DNA of 64,000 bases from an uncultured bacterium (GTDB taxonomy: Bacteria > Bacillota > Negativicutes > Acidaminococcales > Acidaminococcaceae). A program made the translations under genes and the position numbers. The first letter of the stretch is position 1. Every line of letters starts with the position of its first letter. Shown one piece after another: positions 25,034-31,703 of the stretch. The notes beneath the pieces are model-generated. The model was given only the letters and a program-made list of their open reading frames with translations, was not told the origin of the DNA and made no database searches. The stretch spans positions 71,723 through 135,722 of the forward strand of contig CAJMQS010000002.1 of NCBI GenBank assembly GCA_905215645.1. Reading direction: 5' to 3'.

Positions 25034-25323
25034 AATGCTCACTCCTTAATTTTCTCTAACAAAAAAAGCTCCCGCCCCCTGCAGGGACGAAAGCATCGTG
25101 GTACCACCCGGCTTCGCCTGGCGAACCAGGCCTCTCGAGCACGCGAAAATTCGGATGCTCCAGTGCTGTAACGGGCACTCCCGGATGACCTACTGCTGTT
25201 CAATCATCTGCTCCAAGGCCATGTTCCCTTTCTCCGCCGCTCTTCCTTTCACCCCAGTGGAAGCTCTCTGTGCCGGCCTGCAAAAAGTACTCTTCTTTTC
25301 ATCGCAGGTATCTCTATCAAATT
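25034..25323 (-). promoter_or_regulatory. Methionine T-box riboswitch upstream of metA
   Basis: Minus-strand leader of about 290 bases. The conserved T-box GGGTGGTACCACG is at 25097-25109, followed by a terminator hairpin (GCTTTCGTCCC with GGGCGGGAGC) and seven T at 25061-25067. Stem I elements include CAGAGAGCTTCC. The specifier is read as ATG in GGAACATGGCC (25220-25222), matching tRNA-Met. Uncharged tRNA-Met should open the antiterminator and allow metA transcription. Confidence 0.9.
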
Positions 25324-25329
25324 GCTTTC

Positions 25330-25358
25330 AATTTAGCACAGAAAATTCCATTCGTCAA
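25330..25358 (-). promoter_or_regulatory. Promoter of the metA T-box transcript
   Basis: TTGACG, 17 bases, TAAATT with an upstream TG on the minus strand, placed just before the T-box leader. Confidence 0.6.
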
Positions 25359-25371
25359 GCCCTCCCTCCCC

Positions 25372-25400
25372 TTGCATTTCCAGGAAATTGGTCTTATACT
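25372..25400 (+). promoter_or_regulatory. Promoter of the Crp/Fnr gene
   Basis: TTGCAT, 17-base spacer, TATACT on the plus strand; transcription should begin near 25407. Confidence 0.6.
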
Positions 25401-25415
25401 GGGAACAGCATTAAT

Positions 25416-25429
25416 GTTGTTTTAACAAC
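25416..25429. promoter_or_regulatory. Palindrome GTTGT-TTTA-ACAAC, candidate operator
   Basis: A perfect 5-base inverted repeat just downstream of the likely transcription start and just before the ribosome-binding site of the Crp/Fnr gene. It suits an autoregulatory operator but is unproven. Confidence 0.4.
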
Positions 25430-25440
25430 GGAGGAAAATC

Positions 25441-26103
25441 ATGGATACTGCATTCCTGGCCAAAACGGCCTTATTTAAAAATGTCCCCCCAGCTGAAATC
25501 GAAGTCCGGATGCACTGTCTGGGCGGTGTGGTCCGGTCTTATCAAAAAGGCTCCTACATCCACTATGCAGGAGATGTGGTCCATACGGTCAGCATGGTCC
25601 TTTCCGGGAAAGTCATCATTGAAAACGATGATCTGTGGGGAAACCGGAACCTGCTGGGACAGATTGGTCCCGGAGAACTGTTTGCAGAAGCCTATGCCTG
25701 TGCGGAAAATGAGCCCCTGCTGATCAACGTACTGGCAGCGGAAGATACCACGGTCCTGATGATGGATCTTTCCAAGGTCTTCCATACTTGTTCCCGCAGC
25801 TGTCCCCAGCACCAGCAGATCAGCGACAACCTGCTCCACATCCTGGCCCGGAAGAATCTTTCTCTTTCCCGGCGGATCCTCCACACTTCTTCCAAATCCA
25901 TCCGGGGACGGGTCCTTTCTTACCTTTCCTTCCTGGCCGCCCAGCAGAAACGGAAGATCATCACCGTCCCCTTCAACCGGCAACAGATGGCTGACTACCT
26001 GAGCGTGGACCGGAGTGCTCTCAGCAACGAACTGAGCAAGATGCAGAAAGAGGGCATCCTGGAATACCACAAGGAAAGCTTCAAGCTGCTGAAAGAGGAG
26101 TAG
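25441..26103 (+). CDS. Crp/Fnr-family transcriptional regulator
   Basis: 220 residues. N-terminal cyclic-nucleotide-binding-type barrel (to about 130), a dimer helix, and a C-terminal winged HTH (FNRQQMADYLSVDRSALSNELSKMQKEGILEYH). No N-terminal Cys cluster of the FNR type is present, so it is not an oxygen-sensing Fe-S protein of that kind. GGAGG 7 bases before the ATG. Single gene with its own promoter and a palindrome in its leader. Confidence 0.9.
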   Translation: MDTAFLAKTALFKNVPPAEIEVRMHCLGGVVRSYQKGSYIHYAGDVVHTVSMVLSGKVIIENDDLWGNRNLLGQIGPGELFAEAYACAENEPLLINVLAAEDTTVLMMDLSKVFHTCSRSCPQHQQISDNLLHILARKNLSLSRRILHTSSKSIRGRVLSYLSFLAAQQKRKIITVPFNRQQMADYLSVDRSALSNELSKMQKEGILEYHKESFKLLKEE

Positions 26104-26108
26104 AAGCG

Positions 26109-26129
26109 GTCAACGGTCAGCGGCCAATG
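26109..26129. repeat. Three-unit heptad array after the Crp/Fnr gene
   Basis: GTCAACG, then GTCAGCG, then GCCAATG, each 7 bases, beginning 5 bases after the stop codon. Same motif family as at 12734 and 26805. Confidence 0.6.
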
Positions 26130-26186
26130 GAAGCCGGCAATCCTGTCGGCATTGAATGAAATCGAATGAAAAGGAGGACTGGCGTT

Positions 26187-26855
26187 ATGAAACAGGCTGA
26201 ACTCACGGGAAAAATCCTGCCGGGGATCCCAGTGGAGGTGCATCCTTTTCCGCCTTTCCTGCCTGCGGGGGCCCGGGTACTGATCCTGGGGACTTTTCCT
26301 CCCGCAGCAGAAAAACGGGCTATGGATTTCTATTACCCCAATTTCCAGAATGACATATGGCGGATCATGGGAATGGTATATTTCAAAGACCCGTACCATT
26401 TCCGGAAAGGACAAGCCAAGGCTTTTGATGCTGCAAAGATCAAGGTCTTCCTAAGCCAAGCCGGGATTGCCCTGGGGCCCACGGTGCTCCGGGCCCAGCG
26501 GCAAAAGGGCAATGCCTCGGACAAATTCCTCCATGTGGTGGAAGAAGCACCGCTGGCTGCCATGCTCCAGCAAATCCCCAGCTGCCGTCAGCTGATCACC
26601 ACCGGAGAAAAAGCTACAGAAATCGTCCTCCATCAATGTACCGATCCCCCCAAGCTGCCTCGGACCGGGACCTCCCTTCCCATTGTCCTGGATGGACAGG
26701 AACTGCTCCTGACCCGTCTGCCTTCCACCTCCCGGGCCTATCCCATGAAGCTGGAGAAGAAGGCGGAGATGTATGGGGCGGTGCTGCTCCAAGCAGCACC
26801 GCCAGTCAGCAGTCAACGATCAACTGTCAGCGGCCAAAAGAAAAAAGCAGATTGA
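26187..26855 (+). CDS. Uracil-DNA-glycosylase-fold protein
   Basis: 222 residues from ATG at 26187 (AGGAGG 9 bases upstream). GTFPPAAEKRAMDFYYPNFQNDIWRIMG is the signature of a UDG-superfamily branch; TRLPSTSRAYP matches the C-terminal motif of the fold. Probably base-excision repair, but specificity is not known. The last 25 residues are encoded by a perfect hairpin (26777-26803), a heptad array and a terminator arm, so the native C-terminus probably ended near EMYGAVL. Confidence 0.75.
   Translation: MKQAELTGKILPGIPVEVHPFPPFLPAGARVLILGTFPPAAEKRAMDFYYPNFQNDIWRIMGMVYFKDPYHFRKGQAKAFDAAKIKVFLSQAGIALGPTVLRAQRQKGNASDKFLHVVEEAPLAAMLQQIPSCRQLITTGEKATEIVLHQCTDPPKLPRTGTSLPIVLDGQELLLTRLPSTSRAYPMKLEKKAEMYGAVLLQAAPPVSSQRSTVSGQKKKAD
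26805..26835. repeat. Heptad array inside the 3' end of the UDG-fold gene
   Basis: Four 7-base units (GTCAGCA, GTCAACG, then ATCAACT and GTCAGCG) plus a partial fifth. They are translated as part of the polar tail VSSQRSTVSGQ. Confidence 0.65.
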
Positions 26856-26879
26856 GCATGCCGCTCAATCTGCTTTTTT
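26841..26879. terminator. Bidirectional terminator between convergent genes
   Basis: Perfect inverted repeat AAAAAAGCAGATTGAGC / GCTCAATCTGCTTTTTT with 5-base loop. It serves both the UDG-fold gene and the opposing phosphoesterase gene. Each gene ends inside an arm, so both proteins finish in the same residues, KKAD. Confidence 0.9.
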
Positions 26880-27947
26880 GATATCCACAACGACAATCTC
26901 CGGTCTGGGACCCGTACGGATAGGGACGCCCCAGAGGCCATAGCCACTGGATACCGTGGCCAGCATCCCTTCCACCATTTCCGACCCGTAATCCAAAAAG
27001 TACATTTTCCGGGTGATCAGCCGGTTGGGAGCCATCTGACCAGCATGGGTGTGGCCGGCAAAATACAAATCATATCCCTGCTCTGCCGCTTCTTGGATCC
27101 GCCGTGGCTCGTGTTCCATAAACACATTGAACTTTCCCTGTTCCGGATGATAGGATGCTCTCCGATCCCCGAACAGGTAATCATCCATTCCCGTCAGATT
27201 CAACCAAGGATTCACAGCCTTGTTCTCATCCACGGCAAAACGGATGCCTTCCGATTCCAGAAGGGACCGTTCCACCGCTTCCGTGCCCATCCTTTTGTCA
27301 TGGTTGCCGTAAACGGCGTACACCCCGTCCCGGCTCTGGTTCCGGGCCAACGGAGCCAAGCTGTCTTCCTGCTGGACAAAAGGAAGGTCCCCGTCCACCA
27401 TATCCCCTCCCAGAAGGACCAGGTCGGGCTCCAGGCCGTTGATCCTCCGGACCAGGGTTTCTCCGTAGGAAGTCCCAAAAAGACCGCCGAAATGGAGATC
27501 CGACACAAAGACGATCCGGTAAGGACCGGGAATGGGTTTATCCGTTACATACTCCATTTTCCGGACCACCGGATGGAGGGCCTGCCAGCAGCCGCCTAAG
27601 ACCAAACAGACAATGACGGCAGCAAGGACCTGCGCTGCCCGGGGCGCCAGCAGCGGCCAGCGGCCTAGTTTCCCCGCCAAAAGGGCAGGCAGGAACAGGA
27701 TCAGTCCCAGCACGGAATAATAGAGGAAGCCCATCCAGAGCCCGCCGGCCCAGGCCAAAAAACGGATGGCCGGCCGGGGCAGGGCATGGAGGTACACATT
27801 GCTGAGGACGAAACACAGAGGCAGCAGCAGGAATATCCCCAGGGTCCAGAAGGGACGCAAAAAAGAAAGGCCTGTCCGGTACATGGCCCAGATGGCCGCG
27901 GAACCGCCCAGGCCCACAAGGAGCAGGGTTGCAAAAAAAGGTTTCAC
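26865..27947 (-). CDS. Membrane-anchored calcineurin-like phosphoesterase
   Basis: 360 residues. Four N-terminal membrane helices (to about 130), then a metallophosphoesterase domain with all metal-ligand blocks: VSDLHFGG, GGDMVDG, YGNHDKR and FAGHTHAGQ. Same architecture as the YkuE-type phosphoesterases acting on lipids at the membrane. It is 15 bases downstream of crcB and shares its transcript. Confidence 0.88.
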   Translation of the reverse strand: MKPFFATLLLVGLGGSAAIWAMYRTGLSFLRPFWTLGIFLLLPLCFVLSNVYLHALPRPAIRFLAWAGGLWMGFLYYSVLGLILFLPALLAGKLGRWPLLAPRAAQVLAAVIVCLVLGGCWQALHPVVRKMEYVTDKPIPGPYRIVFVSDLHFGGLFGTSYGETLVRRINGLEPDLVLLGGDMVDGDLPFVQQEDSLAPLARNQSRDGVYAVYGNHDKRMGTEAVERSLLESEGIRFAVDENKAVNPWLNLTGMDDYLFGDRRASYHPEQGKFNVFMEHEPRRIQEAAEQGYDLYFAGHTHAGQMAPNRLITRKMYFLDYGSEMVEGMLATVSSGYGLWGVPIRTGPRPEIVVVDIKKAD

Positions 27948-27962
27948 ACCAACATCATTCCT

Positions 27963-28355
27963 TTAAAAAAATGTTTTTCCCGCCCAGAAAGCAAGGCTGG
28001 CTGCCAATAGGCCCAGTGTATTCTGGAGCAGCAGATAGAAAAACCCCGTAATATGTTCCCCATGGAGAAAGAAGTGCAGTCCTTCTTTGATGAAAGAAGA
28101 AAACGCCGTAAAACCGCCGATGAATCCCCAGTACAGCAGCATGGCCCACTTGGGATGGGGCAACTTGGTATACAGGAACGCAGCGCAAAAGCCCACCAGG
28201 ATGCATCCAAAAGTATTCACAAAGACCATTTCCCAGGGAAAATCACTTCCCCAGACTCCCTTCAGGGCAGCTGCCACCAGGTATCTCCCCACAGAACCCA
28301 ATGCACCGCCCAGAGCCACATAGAACAGCAGTGATACATCTACTTTCCACATCAT
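27963..28355 (-). CDS. crcB: Fluoride channel CrcB/Fluc
   Basis: 130 residues from ATG at 28355 (GAGGGGG 8 bases upstream). Four membrane helices; signatures GGALGSVGRYLV, VNTFGCILVGF and GFIGGFTAFSSF. Exports fluoride as a dual-topology dimer. One copy only here. A strong promoter lies about 110 bases upstream, but I do not see the fluoride riboswitch consensus in the leader. Confidence 0.92.
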   Translation of the reverse strand: MMWKVDVSLLFYVALGGALGSVGRYLVAAALKGVWGSDFPWEMVFVNTFGCILVGFCAAFLYTKLPHPKWAMLLYWGFIGGFTAFSSFIKEGLHFFLHGEHITGFFYLLLQNTLGLLAASLAFWAGKTFF

Positions 28356-28468
28356 AAACTTTTCCCCCTCATGCAATTTACAGTAAGATCACGCCTCCCA
28401 GCTACACCCTTTTTCCTTGTATTTGAAAAAACGGGCGCTGCAACCAATCTCAGCGTCCTTCTATTTAT

Positions 28469-28497
28469 ATAATAGTAAAAACCTGTGATTTTGTCAA
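28469..28497 (-). promoter_or_regulatory. Strong promoter of crcB
   Basis: Perfect TTGACA, 17 bases, TATTAT on the minus strand. The leader that follows has an imperfect GC hairpin with TTTTTT (about 28427-28455), which could attenuate. Confidence 0.7.
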
Positions 28498-28581
28498 TTC
28501 ATTTGATTATCTCTCAGAATAAAGGACTTCCTGTCTTTTCCCTGTCTTTCCTGCCTTTTAGGGACTTTTCCCCAGGAAACA

Positions 28582-28610
28582 TTGCGTCCATCCTTGGACA
28601 ACGGTATAAT
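28582..28610 (+). promoter_or_regulatory. Promoter of rlmD giving a near-leaderless mRNA
   Basis: TTGCGT, 17 bases, TATAAT. The -10 ends only 9 bases before the best ATG (28620), so the start of transcription should fall within about three bases of the start codon. Confidence 0.6.
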
Positions 28611-28619
28611 GACAGTATT

Positions 28620-29996
28620 ATGAAAGAAAACAAGATACCATTCCAACTCAAAGAGAATATCGAACTGACCATTACCGGGCTGGGCAGTTCCGGGGAAGGG
28701 GTGGGCAAAGTCAGCGGCTTTACCTTCTTCGTCCCCGGTGCTTTGCCGGGAGAACGGATCCAGGCCCAGGTGACCCTGCTGAAAAAAAGCTATGGCCAGG
28801 CCCGGCTGCAGAAGCTGCTGGTACCCTCTCCGGACCGGGTGGAACCGCCCTGTCCCGTCTATGCCCAGTGCGGCGGCTGCCAGCTCCAGCACCTTTCCTA
28901 TCCTGCCCAGCTGGCCCTGAAACGCCAGACCGTAGTGGACGCCATGGAACGGATCGGCCATTTCACCAAACTCTGTGTCCAGGATACCCTGGGGGCAGAT
29001 GATCCTTGGCACTACCGGAATAAGATGCAGGTCCCTGCCGCCCAGGAACGGAACCATACCCTGGCCATCGGCTGCTATGCCCAAGGGACCCACCGGGTCA
29101 TCGATGTGAAGGACTGTCTGATCCAGCAGCAGGCCAACAATCAGATTGTCCAGACCGTCCGGTCTTGGATGGAAAAATACCGGATCCCCGCTCTGGAAGA
29201 GGATGCCCGCCGGGGCATCGTCCGGCACATTATGGGCCGAGTGGGAGTCCAGACGGGAGAAGTGATGGCTGTATTGGTGACCAACGAGCCCCAAGTCCCC
29301 CATCTGAAGGACCTGACCGCCATGCTCCGCCAGGAAATCCCCGGCTTCACCACCCTGGTCCAGAACATCAATACCCGGCACACCAATGTAATCATGGGCC
29401 CGAAGAACAAAGTCATCTGGGGCCCCGGTGTGATCCACGACCGTCTGGGCAAATTCACCTTTGCCATTTCTCCCCATTCTTTTTTCCAGGTGAACACCCT
29501 CCAAGCGGAAAAGCTCTATGAAACAGCCCTCCAGTATGCGTCCCTCACGGGAAAGGAGAAAGTCATCGACGCCTACTGTGGTACCGGCACCATCACCCTG
29601 TTCCTGGCCCAGAAAGCCCAGCGGGCCCTGGGCATCGAAATCGTGGCTCCGGCCATCCGGGATGCTCGGCAGAACGCCCGGGACAACCATGTGGCCAATG
29701 TGGACTTCCTATGCGGAGATGCAGCCAAAGAAATGCCGGAACTGGTCCGCCAGGGCAGCCGTCCGGATGTGGTAGTATTGGATCCGCCCCGGGCTGGCTG
29801 TGAACAGCGGGTACTGGACGCCATTGCCAGGGTCCGTCCCCAGCGGGTGGTATACGTTTCCTGCAATCCAGCTTCCCTGGCCCGGGATGCGGCTATTTTG
29901 CGGGACAAAGGCTTCGTGGTCCGGAAAGTCCAGCCCGTGGACATGTTCCCCCACACCAGCCATGTGGAAACAGTCTGCCTGCTGACCTTGAGATAA
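28620..29996 (+). CDS. rlmD: 23S rRNA (uracil-5-)-methyltransferase RlmD/RumA family
   Basis: 458 residues. N-terminal TRAM domain (ELTITGLGSSGEGVGKVSGFTFFVPGALPGE), an Fe-S cluster with CPVYAQCGGCQLQH, SAM domain DAYCGTGTITLFLA, and catalytic VSCNPASLARD. Makes m5U in 23S rRNA; the TrmFO-independent tRNA version cannot be excluded. ATG at 28620 lies right behind a TATAAT and has no ribosome-binding site; an upstream in-frame start at 28485 would run through the promoter. Confidence 0.9.
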   Translation: MKENKIPFQLKENIELTITGLGSSGEGVGKVSGFTFFVPGALPGERIQAQVTLLKKSYGQARLQKLLVPSPDRVEPPCPVYAQCGGCQLQHLSYPAQLALKRQTVVDAMERIGHFTKLCVQDTLGADDPWHYRNKMQVPAAQERNHTLAIGCYAQGTHRVIDVKDCLIQQQANNQIVQTVRSWMEKYRIPALEEDARRGIVRHIMGRVGVQTGEVMAVLVTNEPQVPHLKDLTAMLRQEIPGFTTLVQNINTRHTNVIMGPKNKVIWGPGVIHDRLGKFTFAISPHSFFQVNTLQAEKLYETALQYASLTGKEKVIDAYCGTGTITLFLAQKAQRALGIEIVAPAIRDARQNARDNHVANVDFLCGDAAKEMPELVRQGSRPDVVVLDPPRAGCEQRVLDAIARVRPQRVVYVSCNPASLARDAAILRDKGFVVRKVQPVDMFPHTSHVETVCLLTLR

Positions 29997-30032
29997 GAGG
30001 AGTAGGACATATTTTGAAGGAGTGATCCATCC

Positions 30033-31595
30033 TTGCTGCAGATTTCTGAAACTGCCAAAGAAAAAATCCGCGGCCAATTCCCGATTTTCCAGGAAGCGGC
30101 CCATGCTTTTTATGCCAAAGAACTGCCTCCGGGCAAATACAAGGGGACTTCCGGGAAATTCGGCTCCTATGGAGAACGGGGCGCCAACAGCAGCATGCTC
30201 CGGCTCCGTTTTTCCGGCGGAGCCATCAGCCAGGCCCACATGGCTTTCCTGGCCCAGGCTATCGATAAATACCAGGTGACCCTAGCCCACTTCACCACCG
30301 GGGAAGCCCTCCAGCTCCACCATCTAGGGGAACAGACAGTCCTGAATCTCTATCAAGACTGCTTCAACCAAGGCATCTACTGTGCCGGTGCCGGCGGGGA
30401 CAATCCCCGGAACATCACGGCCAGCCCTCTCCATGGAGTGGAAAAAGGCGAACCCTTTGACATGACCCCGGCCATCCGGGCTGCTTCCAGCTTTGTCATC
30501 AACCTGATCCCGGAACTGAAGCTGCCCCGGAAGTACAAGATCAGCTTTCCCAACGGGATCGACAACGAAGGCCATGCCACCTTCAAAGATCTAGGTTTTG
30601 TAGCCCGTCCAGACGGCACTTTCGACGTGTATGCCGGCGGCGGTTTCGGCGTCAACGGCAGCCGGTTCGGGGTCCTCATCGATACCCAGGTGGATCCCCG
30701 GGACCTGTCCTGGTACATCCTGGGCTATGCCCGGGACGTGTACATGAAATACGGAGACTATCAGCATCGGGGTACAGCCCGTTCCCGGTTCATCCTGGCC
30801 AAAATGGGTGAAGATCCTTTCCGGCAGGCTGTCCGGGACGCAGCAGCCCGTTGCCGGGAAGAAGGGATTCCCCGGCTGGAACTGGAACCCATCCCGCCCC
30901 TGGCCAAAACTGGAAAAGACGATTCCGTCCTGACGGATCCCCGGATCCGCAGCCAGAAACAAGAAGGGCTGTACTATGTAGAATACAAACCCCTGGGCGG
31001 TGTGCCGGATATCCAGGTGTTCCAGCAGCTGCTGAAAGAAGCCTCGCAGATGGAAGGAGCCCAGCTGCGGCTGAACGCGGACGAAACTTGCTACATCATC
31101 AACCTGACAGCGGAAGAAGCCCGGAAGATCGCAGCCCTGACAAAAAAAGACACAGCTCATACCGCCTTTGAACATTCCGTCAGCTGCATCGGTGCTACCG
31201 TTTGCCAGCAGGGACTGTGCGATTCCCACGGGACCCTGGCCCGGATTGCAGCATTCCTGAAAGAACAGGGCGTGGATACCCGGTATCTGCCCAAATGCCA
31301 TTTTTCCGGCTGCCCTTCCACCTGTACCGTCCAGTCCCTGGCAGCGTTGGGTTTCCGGGGCGCTTTCACCCTAGTGAATGGAGAACGGGCCAGTGCCTTC
31401 CAGATATACGCCGGCGGAAACTATGCCTACGGAAAAGAAAAGATCAGCGAGCCCCTGGCCCTCATCGCCACCGCCCGACTGCCCCGCTTTTTCCTGGATC
31501 TGAACCAGATCCTACTGGATGCCAAGCAGCCTTTCTCCCAATGGTATCCGGATCATGAGGATGAGTTTTTGGAACTACTGAAGAAATATGCGTAA
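30033..31595 (+). CDS. Siroheme-type nitrite/sulfite reductase
   Basis: 520 residues, full length, TTG start with AAGGAG about 10 bases upstream. Two ferredoxin-like half domains (LRLRFSGGAISQAHMAFLAQA; YVEYKPLGGVPDIQVFQQLL) and a 4Fe-4S/siroheme site with Cys in CIGATVCQQGLC and in CHFSGCPSTC. Reduces sulfite or nitrite by six electrons from ferredoxin or a flavoprotein. No electron-donor gene is adjacent. Follows rlmD by 36 bases and may be co-transcribed with it. Confidence 0.85.
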   Translation: MLQISETAKEKIRGQFPIFQEAAHAFYAKELPPGKYKGTSGKFGSYGERGANSSMLRLRFSGGAISQAHMAFLAQAIDKYQVTLAHFTTGEALQLHHLGEQTVLNLYQDCFNQGIYCAGAGGDNPRNITASPLHGVEKGEPFDMTPAIRAASSFVINLIPELKLPRKYKISFPNGIDNEGHATFKDLGFVARPDGTFDVYAGGGFGVNGSRFGVLIDTQVDPRDLSWYILGYARDVYMKYGDYQHRGTARSRFILAKMGEDPFRQAVRDAAARCREEGIPRLELEPIPPLAKTGKDDSVLTDPRIRSQKQEGLYYVEYKPLGGVPDIQVFQQLLKEASQMEGAQLRLNADETCYIINLTAEEARKIAALTKKDTAHTAFEHSVSCIGATVCQQGLCDSHGTLARIAAFLKEQGVDTRYLPKCHFSGCPSTCTVQSLAALGFRGAFTLVNGERASAFQIYAGGNYAYGKEKISEPLALIATARLPRFFLDLNQILLDAKQPFSQWYPDHEDEFLELLKKYA

Positions 31596-31606
31596 TATTA
31601 TGGTTT

Positions 31607-31665
31607 AAACAAACAATCCGTCAAAGCTCTTCAATGTCGGCAGAGTTTTGACGGATTATTTGTTT
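31607..31665. terminator. Very long hairpin at the left edge of the AT-rich region
   Basis: Arms 31607-31625 and 31647-31665 pair at 18 of 19 positions, and the loop ends (GCTCT/AGAGT) add five more pairs, giving about 24 pairs around an 11-base loop. It lies between convergent genes and can end transcription from both sides, though its T-runs are broken. Confidence 0.7.
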
Positions 31666-31703
31666 ATATGATAAAGGAGACTTGATTGCAAAATAAGTCA
31701 GAG

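Noticed and set aside
28356..28468. Fluoride riboswitch upstream of crcB
   Set aside because: Expected from the gene, but the conserved aptamer segments are not visible, so it is not listed as a feature.
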